Origin: JAHJUB01 sp041653615 [NCBI: Candidatus Ratteibacteria bacterium]
GTDB lineage: Bacteria > Ratteibacteria > UBA8468 > MWAK01
NCBI GenBank assembly: GCA_041653615.1
Contig: JBAZEZ010000008.1
Coordinates: 1 to 64,000 of the forward strand
Length of the DNA: 64,000 nt
Reading direction: 5' to 3'
Each line of letters begins with the position of its first letter. The first letter of the stretch is position 1. Below, piece by piece: positions 1-7,243 of the stretch. Made by a program: the position numbers and the translations under genes. The notes under the pieces are model-generated. The model had not been told where the DNA came from. It ran no database searches and saw only the letters and a program-made list of their open reading frames with translations.

Positions 1-773
1 GCCAGGGCGATTCCGGCCAGAAAGGCGGCGATGATAACCTGTACCTTCAGGCCGACTGCCAGCCAGACGATTGCCAGGAGCGCGGCAATCAGGATTCGGC
101 TTTGGTCTTCCACGGAAATTCTTCCGGCTCGGGGATGGCTGACGGCTTTACGGGCAAAGAACGGGAGTCCGTAGATAAGAATAAAGATGAAGCCGGCAAT
201 GCCGGTTCCCATGAGCAGGGAAAGAACAAGGTCGGGTTTTTTGAAGTAAAAAATGAAGAGCGAGACCAGGAAGAGACAGGTAATTTCCGCCATCAATGTT
301 CCATGGGCCAGACCGGAGACAAACGCGCGGATGTGACGGGAACTCCGGTAGGAAAACTCGTGCAGAAAAGGTACGACGACTTCTAACGACGAAGAGGTGA
401 AGATGGCGCCGAAAAGGAATACCGTTCCCATCGTTGTTCCGAATTGAATCGGAAACAGGGCCAGGAATAGTCCCATCACGATTCCGGCCGCCAGTCCGTT
501 AAAAATAAAGACGTTAAATACGGTATTCCGGTTTTTTTGAAGTTGGGGTCTTTTTATTTTCAGACCCATGGAGAACATCAGGAGGATGAGGCCGAGATGG
601 TAAAAGTATCGGAGCGGTTCGGTTTCCTTGACAAGGTTTGTGCCGCTTGGGCCCAGAATCAACCCGCCCAGGATATAGATGGAGAGGGCCGGTAACCGCA
701 GGAATTTTGCCAGAGGCCGGGCCAGGAGCATGATAACCAGCGCGGCCAATAAGAAGAGGAGGGTTGGGTCCAT
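1..773 (-). CDS. Cation:proton antiporter, CPA2/Kef type (3' part missing)
   Basis: Reading the minus strand from an ATG at 773 gives about 257 codons open to the window edge, so the C-terminal part is missing. The product is strongly hydrophobic with repeated membrane segments. It begins MDPTLLFLLAALVIML and carries the family-like patterns YILGGLILGPSG near residue 33 and GLILLMFSMGLKI near residue 61. These match the sodium/hydrogen exchanger-like membrane domain of CPA2 antiporters, which swap Na+ or K+ for protons across the inner membrane. Ion specificity and any C-terminal TrkA/RCK regulatory domain cannot be judged because that end is outside the window. A palindromic repeat lies between this gene and leuS. 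Confidence 0.85.
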   Translation of the reverse strand, partial: MDPTLLFLLAALVIMLLARPLAKFLRLPALSIYILGGLILGPSGTNLVKETEPLRYFYHLGLILLMFSMGLKIKRPQLQKNRNTVFNVFIFNGLAAGIVMGLFLALFPIQFGTTMGTVFLFGAIFTSSSLEVVVPFLHEFSYRSSRHIRAFVSGLAHGTLMAEITCLFLVSLFIFYFKKPDLVLSLLMGTGIAGFIFILIYGLPFFARKAVSHPRAGRISVEDQSRILIAALLAIVWLAVGLKVQVIIAAFLAGIAL

Positions 774-781
774 ATCAAATT

Positions 782-856
782 TTTGTCATCCTGAGCCGTA
801 GTTGCGAAGGATCTCTCTTTAACAACGAGATTCTTCGCTATTGCTCAAAATGACAA
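782..856. repeat. Dispersed palindromic repeat, GTCAT-CTGAGC type
   Basis: The intergenic space between leuS and the antiporter is almost entirely one imperfect inverted repeat. The left arm (TTTGTCATCCTGAGCCGTAG..., from 782) pairs with the right arm ending ...GCTCAAAATGACAAA at 856, over about 31-34 bp and a short loop around 815-825. This type of GTCATnnTGAGC/GCGAAGnATCTC palindrome is scattered through many bacterial genomes. It could fold in RNA and act as a transcript end, but no clear T-run follows. Confidence 0.7.
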
Positions 857-857
857 A

Positions 858-3365
858 TTATGTTATGACTATATTCACTAACTTATCCGGAACCACGATT
901 ATTTTTTTAATCTCTTTGCCGGCCAGGAGCGCGGCAACTTTCGAGTCTGAGCATGCCAGTGATTTAACTTCTTTCTCTGAGATACCGGCCGTTATTTTAA
1001 GCCGGCCGCGCACCTTTCCGTTAACCTGAATTATTATTTCATGTTCTGTTTCAATGAGAAATTCCGGGTTGTATTCCGGCCATTTTTGAGAGAAGACCGA
1101 GGGTTGGCCTGCCAGTTTTTCCCAGAGTTCTTCGGAAAAATGGGGGCAGAAGGGCGCTAACAAGAGCGCGATGGTCTTAAGCCCTTCGGCAAGGTTAGCG
1201 CCGGAGATGTTGTTCTTATCCGTTGCGGCAGCGGAAAGAAAATTACTGAATTCCATCAGACGCGCAATGGCCGTATTGAACTGAAAACGGTTAACCGCGT
1301 CTTCGGTGACATTTTTGATGGTCTGATGTTGCCAGCGGAGGAATTCTTTGTCTCCCTCACCCAAACTCTTTCTCCGGAGGGTAGCGGGAGATTTTTTCAA
1401 TATTTCCATCCTTTCCCCCGCGGGGAGAAGCGCAGGTGAGGGAGCGAGGTTTTCCGCCAGGTTCCACACCCGGCTCAGAAAACGCCAGCAACCCTCCATG
1501 CCGTGGTCGCTCCATTCCAGGTCCATTTCCGGCGGGGCGGCGAAAAGAATGAAGAGCCGGACGGTATCCGCGCCGTATTTCTTAATCATTTCTTCCGGGT
1601 CTACCACGTTTCCTTTGGATTTGGACATCTTGGCGCCGTCCTTGATAACCATGCCCTGACAAAGAAGGTTGGTGAACGGTTCGTTAAAATTGACCAGGTC
1701 CAGGTCGCGCAAAGTCTTTACGAAGAAGCGGCTGTAGAGAAGATGGAGGATAGCGTGTTCAATGCCGCCGATGTATTGGTCTACCGGCATCCAGAAATTT
1801 ACTTCTTTCGGGTCAAACGGTTTGTCTTTCCAGTCTCCGGAGGCATATCGCAGGAAATACCAGGAGGAGTCTACGAAGGTGTCCATCGTGTCTGTTTCCC
1901 GGCGGCCTTTTTCCTTACAACGCGGGCAGGTACAGTTTACGAATGATGCTATGTCCAGCGGTGAACCGCCGGTGCCGGTAATGGCGACGTCCCTGGGCAG
2001 AATAATTGGTAATTCTGATTCCGGAACCGGAACAACCCCGCATTTTTCGCAGTAAATTATTGGAATGGGCGTTCCCCAATAACGCTGGCGGGAAATGCAC
2101 CAGTCCCTCAAGCGGTAATGGAGAGTTCTTTTTCCGATGCCGGTCTGTTCCATCCAGGCGGAAATTTTCTCTTTGGCTTCTTCGCTGGCGAGGCCGCTGA
2201 AATCGCCGGAGTTAACCAGGGTGCCGGGTTCTTCGTAGGCGGCCTGCAGTGCCCCCCCACCCCCACCCCCAACCCCAACCCTCTCTCCTGTGGGGAGAGG
2301 GAGGATTACTTCCCGTATGGGAAGGTCGCACACCTTCGCGAATTCAAAATCACGGCTGTCGTGGGCCGGAACCGCCATGATGGCTCCGGTTCCGTATCCG
2401 GCTAAAACGTAATTTGCCAGAAAGAGCGGTATCTCTTCGTTGTTAACCGGGTTGCGCGCCTTGATTCCGGTAAAGACTCCTTCCTTCGCCATCTCTTCCG
2501 GGTCTTTGGCTTTACGGCTCCGCTCTAGAAACGACTCTATTTCAGATTTATTTTTTGAAATTGCGGTAATTTCCGATACCAGTGGATGGTCCGGCGAAAG
2601 GACAACGTAGGTAGCGCCGAAGATAGTGTCCGGCCGGGTGGTAAAGACCGAAAGAACCCGGTTCAGGTCCGGAACCGGGAAGTAGATTTCTACGCCGATG
2701 CTTTTGCCGATCCAGTTCGCCTGCATTATTTTTACCCGTTCCGGCCACCCGGAGAGACCGGAACTGTCCAGAAGTTCCTCCGCGTAGGCGGTGATGCGGA
2801 AAAACCACTGTTCTAATTCCTTTTGGGTCACCTCGGCGGAACAGCGCCAGCATTTTCCGTCTATGACCTGTTCGTTGGCCAGGATTGTTTTGCAGGAATG
2901 GCACCAGTTGGCGATGGATTTTTTGCGGTAGGCGAGGCCCTTCTCAAACAGTTTTAAAAAAAAGTATTGGTTCCAGCGGTAATAATCCGGGGCGCAGGTA
3001 ATGACCTCCCGGTTCCAATCGTAAGAGAGCCCCAGAAGTTTTAACTGGCGCCGTATGGTTTCCGCGTTTCGGTAGGTCCAGTCCGCCGGGTGGATTTTCT
3101 GCTTGATGGCCGCATTTTCCGCCGGCATCCCGAAAGAGTCGTAGCCGATTGGGTGCAGTAAGGAATATCCGGCCATCATTTTTTGCCGGGCAATAACGTC
3201 TCCGATAGTGTAGTTGCGTACGTGGCCCATATGAATTTGGGCGCTGGTATAGGGGAACATCTCCAGGATATAGCTCTTTTTTCCTTGGGGTTTGGTGAGA
3301 AAGGTCTTGTTTTCTTCCCAAAACCTCTGCCACTTCTTCTCAATTTCCGCGGGTTCGTATTTCAT
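858..3365 (-). CDS. leuS: Leucyl-tRNA synthetase
   Basis: This 835-residue class I aminoacyl-tRNA synthetase charges tRNA-Leu. The HIGH motif is HMGH at about residues 45-48 and the KMSKS motif is at about 577-581. A zinc-ribbon-like CHSC...CWRC lies near residues 155-175, and the CP1 editing domain is recognisable from TTRPDTIFGATY and AVPAHDSRDFEFA. The length is normal for bacterial LeuRS. Two stretches do not look like LeuRS. One is a glycine run (GVGGGGGG) just after the editing-domain strand PIREVIL. The other is a linker APSPALLPAGER...RRKSLGEGD before the anticodon-binding domain. Both coincide with palindromic genomic repeats that have entered the gene in frame (2251-2313 and 1352-1444). 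The start ATG at 3365 begins the normal MKYEPAEIEKKWQ family N-terminus. Confidence 0.97.
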   Translation of the reverse strand: MKYEPAEIEKKWQRFWEENKTFLTKPQGKKSYILEMFPYTSAQIHMGHVRNYTIGDVIARQKMMAGYSLLHPIGYDSFGMPAENAAIKQKIHPADWTYRNAETIRRQLKLLGLSYDWNREVITCAPDYYRWNQYFFLKLFEKGLAYRKKSIANWCHSCKTILANEQVIDGKCWRCSAEVTQKELEQWFFRITAYAEELLDSSGLSGWPERVKIMQANWIGKSIGVEIYFPVPDLNRVLSVFTTRPDTIFGATYVVLSPDHPLVSEITAISKNKSEIESFLERSRKAKDPEEMAKEGVFTGIKARNPVNNEEIPLFLANYVLAGYGTGAIMAVPAHDSRDFEFAKVCDLPIREVILPLPTGERVGVGGGGGGALQAAYEEPGTLVNSGDFSGLASEEAKEKISAWMEQTGIGKRTLHYRLRDWCISRQRYWGTPIPIIYCEKCGVVPVPESELPIILPRDVAITGTGGSPLDIASFVNCTCPRCKEKGRRETDTMDTFVDSSWYFLRYASGDWKDKPFDPKEVNFWMPVDQYIGGIEHAILHLLYSRFFVKTLRDLDLVNFNEPFTNLLCQGMVIKDGAKMSKSKGNVVDPEEMIKKYGADTVRLFILFAAPPEMDLEWSDHGMEGCWRFLSRVWNLAENLAPSPALLPAGERMEILKKSPATLRRKSLGEGDKEFLRWQHQTIKNVTEDAVNRFQFNTAIARLMEFSNFLSAAATDKNNISGANLAEGLKTIALLLAPFCPHFSEELWEKLAGQPSVFSQKWPEYNPEFLIETEHEIIIQVNGKVRGRLKITAGISEKEVKSLACSDSKVAALLAGKEIKKIIVVPDKLVNIVIT
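1352..1444. repeat. Palindromic GGTGAGGGAG repeat inside leuS
   Basis: CTCCCTCACCC at 1352 and GGTGAGGGAG ending at 1444 form inverted ends about 93 bp apart. Internal CTTTCTCC and TTTCCCCCGCGGGGAGAAG segments resemble the other CTCTCCCC/GGGGAGAGG repeats in this window. The element is translated without a stop as part of LeuRS, replacing or extending the linker between the catalytic and anticodon-binding domains. Confidence 0.65.
2251..2313. repeat. Palindromic GGGGAGAGGG repeat inside leuS
   Basis: The stretch has CCCCCACCCCCAACCCC followed by CTCTCTCCTGTGGGGAGAGG. It matches the dispersed repeat of consensus CCCTCTCCCCAnnGGGGAGAGGGTTGGGGTGAGG. In the leuS reading frame it encodes LPTGERVGVGGGGGG, which is unlike LeuRS. 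It is therefore an in-frame insertion of about 17-20 codons in the editing domain. Confidence 0.75.
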
Positions 3366-3378
3366 CTTATTTCCTGTT

Positions 3379-3416
3379 ACCTCTCCCCTTAGGGGAGAGG
3401 CGTAGGTGAGGGGGCT
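3379..3416. repeat. Palindromic GGGGAGAGG repeat between nfo and leuS
   Basis: CCTCTCCCCTTAGGGGAGAGG is a near-perfect hairpin followed by CGTAGGTGAGGGGG. It is the same repeat family found in leuS and near 33.4 kb and 53.8 kb. Its right edge touches the nfo stop codon (CTA on the plus strand at 3415-3417), so the repeat lies exactly at the gene end. Confidence 0.75.
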
Positions 3417-4254
3417 AATTTACCAACGCCCTTATCGTTTTCAAATTTTTCTCATCCTCGTCCGGTTCCTTCTTGGGCGTTTCCAGGATGAAAGGTATTG
3501 TTCTTAACCCCGGATGGTTGACGATTACTTGAAAACCTTTCAGCCCGATTTTTCCCGCGCCGATATCATCGTGGCGGTTAACCCGGCTGCCTAACGCCGC
3601 TTTGGAGTCATTGGCGTGAATGAGGCAGAGCCGCGTCTTTCCCAGGAGCCGCCCAATCTTTTCCAGGAAGGCGTTCAGCCCTTCTTCGGTTGCCACGTCG
3701 TAACCGGCTCCGTAAGCGTGCGCGGTATCCAGGCAGAGTCCCAGGTATTTCTCGTCCGGGACCATCTCCAGGATGCGGGCGATTTGTTCCGGGGAATGGC
3801 CCAGGCTGTCTCCGCTGCCCGCGGTATTTTCAAGCAAAACTTTTAGTTTCGGCTTGGTTTCGGAAAGGGCCGCCTGCAGTCCGTCCGCGATTCTTTTTAA
3901 ACCGAATTCTTCCCCCGTTCCCCGGTGACTGCCGAGGTGGGTGACAAAGTATTCGGCGCCCAGGAAATCTGCCCGCCGGATGTCTTCAATGTAAGCCCGG
4001 ATAGATTTTTGGTAAAGAGCGTCATCCGGTGAACCGAGATTTATCAAGTAGGGAATGTGGACCGCGATTGGCGCAATCCCGGATTGTTTCCTTCTTTGTC
4101 GGAATTCCGTTGCGTCCGGTTCTTCCAGAAGCTTCGCCGTCCAACCCCTCGGGTTGCGCGAAAACATTTGGAAGGTATCGCAGGAGAGAGCGGCGGCGCG
4201 GTCAACCGCCTCGTAAATCTTTCCGGCGATGGAGATGTGGAGACCGAATTTCAT
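3415..4254 (-). CDS. nfo: Endonuclease IV (AP endonuclease)
   Basis: The 279-residue product is a TIM-barrel AP endonuclease. It cleaves the phosphodiester bond 5' of abasic sites in base-excision repair and uses three metal ions. Family patterns are visible in order: MKFGLHISIAGK at the start, MFSRNPRGW near residue 30, VHIPYLINLGSPD near 65, VTHLGSHRGTGEE near 104, VLLENTAGSGDSLG near 140, LCLDTAHAYGAGYD near 174, HANDSKAALGSRVNRHDDIG near 213 and ILETPKKEP near the C-terminus. These contain the expected metal-binding His, Asp and Glu residues. Length is standard. The start codon overlaps the stop of the upstream small membrane-protein gene (ATGA), suggesting translational coupling. Confidence 0.95.
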   Translation of the reverse strand: MKFGLHISIAGKIYEAVDRAAALSCDTFQMFSRNPRGWTAKLLEEPDATEFRQRRKQSGIAPIAVHIPYLINLGSPDDALYQKSIRAYIEDIRRADFLGAEYFVTHLGSHRGTGEEFGLKRIADGLQAALSETKPKLKVLLENTAGSGDSLGHSPEQIARILEMVPDEKYLGLCLDTAHAYGAGYDVATEEGLNAFLEKIGRLLGKTRLCLIHANDSKAALGSRVNRHDDIGAGKIGLKGFQVIVNHPGLRTIPFILETPKKEPDEDEKNLKTIRALVN

Positions 4255-4496
4255 TTCTTTTCTTTTTCCGTACCCGTTTTTTCCGACGTTTTTTCTTTTT
4301 GTTCCTGTTCTATTTTCTGGAAGGGCCGGTGTTCTTTGCCCCAGGCGGCCATTTTATTCCAGTCCCAGACGATGTGTATTTCCTGCCAGGCGGCTCTTTC
4401 CTTGAGCACCTTTTCGGTGCGCAGGCCCTGGATGTTGTGCATCAAAATTAGGAAAGCCAGCGCCACCGCCGTCAAAAGCACCAGAGGAAGTTTCAT
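4251..4496 (-). CDS. Small hypothetical membrane-anchored protein
   Basis: This 81-residue protein has one N-terminal hydrophobic segment (LPLVLLTAVALAFLILM) followed by a charged tail rich in Lys and Glu (residues 55-81). It would be anchored in the inner membrane with a soluble tail. I do not recognise a family. It overlaps the nfo start by 4 bp, so the two are probably co-transcribed. The small size leaves some doubt, but the overlap, the hydrophobic N-terminus and the lack of a competing reading frame support it as real. Confidence 0.6.
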   Translation of the reverse strand: MKLPLVLLTAVALAFLILMHNIQGLRTEKVLKERAAWQEIHIVWDWNKMAAWGKEHRPFQKIEQEQKEKTSEKTGTEKEKK

Positions 4497-4510
4497 ATTG
4501 TTGTTAACAG

Positions 4511-4534
4511 AGCCCGCCTAAGGCGGGCGACTAC
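4511..4534. repeat. Short palindrome AGCCCGCC-GGCGGGC-GACTAC
   Basis: AGCCCGCCTAAGGCGGGC is a perfect hairpin followed by GACTAC. A closely related copy is found at 43133-43156 (TAGCCCGCCTTAGGCGG followed by ACGATTAC). This is a small dispersed repeat next to element B1. Confidence 0.6.
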
Positions 4535-4553
4535 AAATATCGGTAGAGTAGTT

Positions 4554-4726
4554 AAGCGAGGGTGATCTGGTGAGCGGAACTCGCGGAGTGCCGGTAACAA
4601 AACAAGCAAAATGAGTAAATGAGTAGCCGTGGCTCGTCTTGAGGTACAGACGAGAACACGGCGAGCCTCGTTTACGAGTTGCGTAGTTTTGCCCGCCACG
4701 CAGAGCGTTTCGCGAACCAGACACCC
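4554..4726 (+). repeat. Structured repeat element B, copy 1
   Basis: A ~173 bp non-coding element shares a core with a second copy at 56178-56353 (opposite strand). The shared parts, in order, are AAGCGAGG, CAAAACAAGCAAAATGA, AATGAGTAGCCGTG, a hairpin, AACACGGCGAG, CTCGTT, and TTGCGTAGTTTTGCC. GCCGTG (4626-4631) pairs with CACGGC (4657-4662). Inside it CTCGTCT (4633-4639) pairs with AGACGAG (4648-4654). The other copy has TTTGCCT/AGGCAAA here, so both strands of the stem changed and pairing was kept. The outer ends GGGTG-TCTGGT (4560-4571) and ACCAGACACCC (4716-4726) also pair. No long credible ORF is present. It is a structured RNA or MITE-like repeat; the family is unknown to me. Confidence 0.75.
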
Positions 4727-4731
4727 GAGTC

Positions 4732-4856
4732 GTGGAGGATAAGGGAGTCGGCGCCCTCGGCTTTCGGTACGCCTCGGGTCGGCCACCCGCTGGCAACGCT
4801 CCTTAATCGGTCGCCTTGCCTTACTTCGCTCCCATCGACTCCGTTCTGAACTGAAG
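4732..4856 (-). repeat. tRNA-trailing structured element A, copy 1 (behind tRNA-Ala)
   Basis: Read on the minus strand, this follows the tRNA-Ala 3' end directly. It ends with a 19-bp exact copy of that tRNA's T-arm and acceptor end plus one base (4732-4750 repeats 4856-4874, 124 bp apart). Near its start it has an inverted piece of the same T-arm (CGACTCC on the plus strand, 4836-4842, pairing with 4744-4750). The core matches element A2 at 59385-59518: CGATGGGAG, GAAGT, GATTAAGGAGC, TGCCAGCGGGTGGCCGA, GAGGCG, AGCCGAG, CGCCGA. Two stems keep pairing with changed bases: 4792-4799 with 4813-4820, and 4777-4778 with 4754-4755. It does not encode a protein. Confidence 0.8.
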
Positions 4857-4929
<73 letters not shown>

Positions 4930-5061
4930 GAATCTCTCTAATTATATCGTTTCCGTTGTCCCGCCGTCAAAAATTCAAAATGATGCCGCCGGATTCTGCT
5001 GTCAGTAAACCATCTTTCCCTGATTTCTGGAGGGCAAATATTGTATTATCCAACAGCATGT

Positions 5062-6036
5062 TCATTTTTTTAAGCGTTTTGACAAACTTCTCCAGTGTTT
5101 TTCATGTTTTGTCGCTAACAACTTTTTTATTTTTCGATAGCTTACGGCGGCTTCCTTGTATGCTTTTTTTCCCAGTACGGATGCCAGAATTGCGCGAAAA
5201 AATTTAATATTTAACGGGTATGTTTTAAGAGCCTTTATGAGATAACCCCTGCCTGATTTAAGTTCTCCGCCGGAACATAGCGCGATGCTCATAATAAAGT
5301 ACTGGTTAGCGTAAAATTTTCTATTTGACTTAATTTCTTCGGAATATTTTTCTAACAATAACTCCCACGCTACGATTAAATCGTTAGCGTTAGATGACAC
5401 CCCTTTCGTCGCGTAGTATTTATATAAAGGTTCCTTGATATGGTTAAAGCGGTATCGTTTTGCCAATCTGATATAAAGATCTAAATCTTGCCATCGAGGA
5501 AACCGCTCGTCAAAGAGTCCTACCGTATCAAAACAATTCTTTTTTATCAGCGTTGAAATACCAAGCCGGCTTACTTGATAGTCCGCGGTTTTTGGGTTTA
5601 TTAAACTTCCGTTTGTTACTTTTGGCGAGTGCCAATATTCTACGTCGCCATTCTCATTTACTCGCTGCATATCCGTGTAAACAATCCCCACTTCCGGCGG
5701 CGCTGTTTCAAAAACCCTAATTTGTTTATCCAACTTCTCCGGTAGCCATTCATCGTCGCTATCTTGAAACGCGATATATTTGCCTCTGGCTGCTTTGATT
5801 CCCGTATTACGCGCCGCAGGCCCTCCCTTGTTTTCGCCGTGCTTAATATATCTTATCCTTTTGTCTTTAAAATCTTTTACCGCCGCTTCCGTATTGTCTG
5901 TGGAACCATCATCAACTACGATTATTTCAAAATCCGGGTAAGTTTGGTCAAGCACGCTCTGAATGGCGCGGCCTATCAGGTGTGCCCGGTCATAGGTTGG
6001 GAGAACAACGCTTACCATCGGAGGTTTTTCAGTCAT
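5062..6036 (-). CDS. Family 2 glycosyltransferase
   Basis: This 324-residue GT-A-fold enzyme opens with PPMVSVVLPTYDRAHLIGRAI and carries DDGSTDNTEAA near residue 42 and FQDSDDEWLPEK near 90. These are the nucleotide-sugar binding and metal-binding (DxD-like) motifs of GT2 enzymes. It should transfer one sugar from a nucleotide donor to a lipid-linked or growing polysaccharide at the cytoplasmic face of the inner membrane. The C-terminal part is basic and lacks obvious membrane spans. It is the last gene of the minus-strand surface-polysaccharide locus. Donor and acceptor cannot be told from the sequence. Confidence 0.88.
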   Translation of the reverse strand: MTEKPPMVSVVLPTYDRAHLIGRAIQSVLDQTYPDFEIIVVDDGSTDNTEAAVKDFKDKRIRYIKHGENKGGPAARNTGIKAARGKYIAFQDSDDEWLPEKLDKQIRVFETAPPEVGIVYTDMQRVNENGDVEYWHSPKVTNGSLINPKTADYQVSRLGISTLIKKNCFDTVGLFDERFPRWQDLDLYIRLAKRYRFNHIKEPLYKYYATKGVSSNANDLIVAWELLLEKYSEEIKSNRKFYANQYFIMSIALCSGGELKSGRGYLIKALKTYPLNIKFFRAILASVLGKKAYKEAAVSYRKIKKLLATKHEKHWRSLSKRLKK

Positions 6037-6088
6037 AGGCGATTTTCTTAAATTTGAGATTTAATTCTATTTATCGTCATTTAGCTTG

Positions 6089-7243
6089 TTAAATTTCATC
6101 GTATATTTCTTCTAACCGCCGGGTTTGTTTTTTCACGTCATAATTCTTTTCGGCGTGTTTCCTTCCGCTCAATCCCATATTCTGCCACAAATTGGGATTG
6201 AGAACCAAAAACTCTAACTTCTTTGCCAAAGCGTCTGTATCCCTTTCCGGGACTAAACATCCGTTCTGTCCGTCTATAACGACTTCCGGTATATCGCAAT
6301 GTGTGGTAGAAAGAATTGGCATGCCCGAAGCCGAAGCTTCGATAACAGATATCGGTACGCCACCTTCCGTATCGCCGTTTGCCGCGCGAATGCTCGGATG
6401 AAGAAATATATGATGCCGATATAATTCTCTTAAGAATAACGGGTATGGTTGATAACCAAGTAAATTAACGCATTCTTTTAAATTATACCTATGTATGACA
6501 TTGAATATCTTCTTTTTTTCTTCTTCGCCGGCCGGGTTACCGTTCGAATCCCCGATTATCGTTAATTTCAATTTCAGGTTAGGATGAGATTGTTTGACTT
6601 GCCCAAAAGCTTTGACCGCATAAGGAATTCCTTTTTTTTCTTTAAAACTCGCGGATATTAAAATTCTTACCTCCGCGTCTTCGTTAGTTCTCGGTACAAA
6701 CCTGATTTTATCTAAATCGGTTCCTAAATGTTGAACAATAATCTTTCCTTCCGGACAATCCAGTTCAATCAAGCGTTTTCTCATGTAATTTCCTTCTACC
6801 AGAAAGACTTCTCCTTCTTTAAATAGTTTTTTATATTTTTCCCTCCATTCCGGATGTTGTGATGGAACCAAACTTAGGTCATAGCCGTAAAATGTAGTGA
6901 CCATCGGGAGTTTGAATAAATTCTTCAGCGGCAAAAAACCATATCCCGAAGGACCGAAGTGGGCATGGACCAATGCCGGTTTGTCCTGCCTCAGGTTAAA
7001 TAGAAAACGCGGATAAAAATTAAACAATTTATTCCACCCTTTATTAAAAAATGTGTAGAGGTTTCTCAACTCCGGATTCAGTTCCAGCGACCTTATTCTT
7101 TCCGTGGGATATATATCCAGATTTTCCGTTTGAAGAGCGTAGACAACGGGCTGATATCGTTTGAGATTTTTAATTTGTCCGTATATCCAATTTTCCGTAA
7201 TCGGCAGATATGTACCGGCCGTGTAATGGATAACCGTCTTCAT
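6089..7243 (-). CDS. Family 4 glycosyltransferase
   Basis: The 384-residue product has the two Rossmann lobes of GT-B, retaining GT4 enzymes. The C-terminal half shows GVPISVIEASASGMPILST and VVIDGQNGCLVPERDTDALA, the usual donor-binding region with the E-x7-E pattern, and VRILISASFKEKKGIPYAVKAF marks the start of that lobe near residue 200. The N-terminal lobe contains VHAHFGPSGYGFLPL. It probably adds a sugar to the surface polysaccharide. It overlaps the flippase gene by 4 bp (ATGA), so the two are translationally coupled. Confidence 0.9.
   Translation of the reverse strand: MKTVIHYTAGTYLPITENWIYGQIKNLKRYQPVVYALQTENLDIYPTERIRSLELNPELRNLYTFFNKGWNKLFNFYPRFLFNLRQDKPALVHAHFGPSGYGFLPLKNLFKLPMVTTFYGYDLSLVPSQHPEWREKYKKLFKEGEVFLVEGNYMRKRLIELDCPEGKIIVQHLGTDLDKIRFVPRTNEDAEVRILISASFKEKKGIPYAVKAFGQVKQSHPNLKLKLTIIGDSNGNPAGEEEKKKIFNVIHRYNLKECVNLLGYQPYPLFLRELYRHHIFLHPSIRAANGDTEGGVPISVIEASASGMPILSTTHCDIPEVVIDGQNGCLVPERDTDALAKKLEFLVLNPNLWQNMGLSGRKHAEKNYDVKKQTRRLEEIYDEI

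Noticed and set aside
782-856. Intrinsic terminator for the antiporter/leuS boundary
   Set aside because: The stem is long and imperfect with no following T-run, and its sequence matches a common dispersed repeat type, so it is listed as a repeat.
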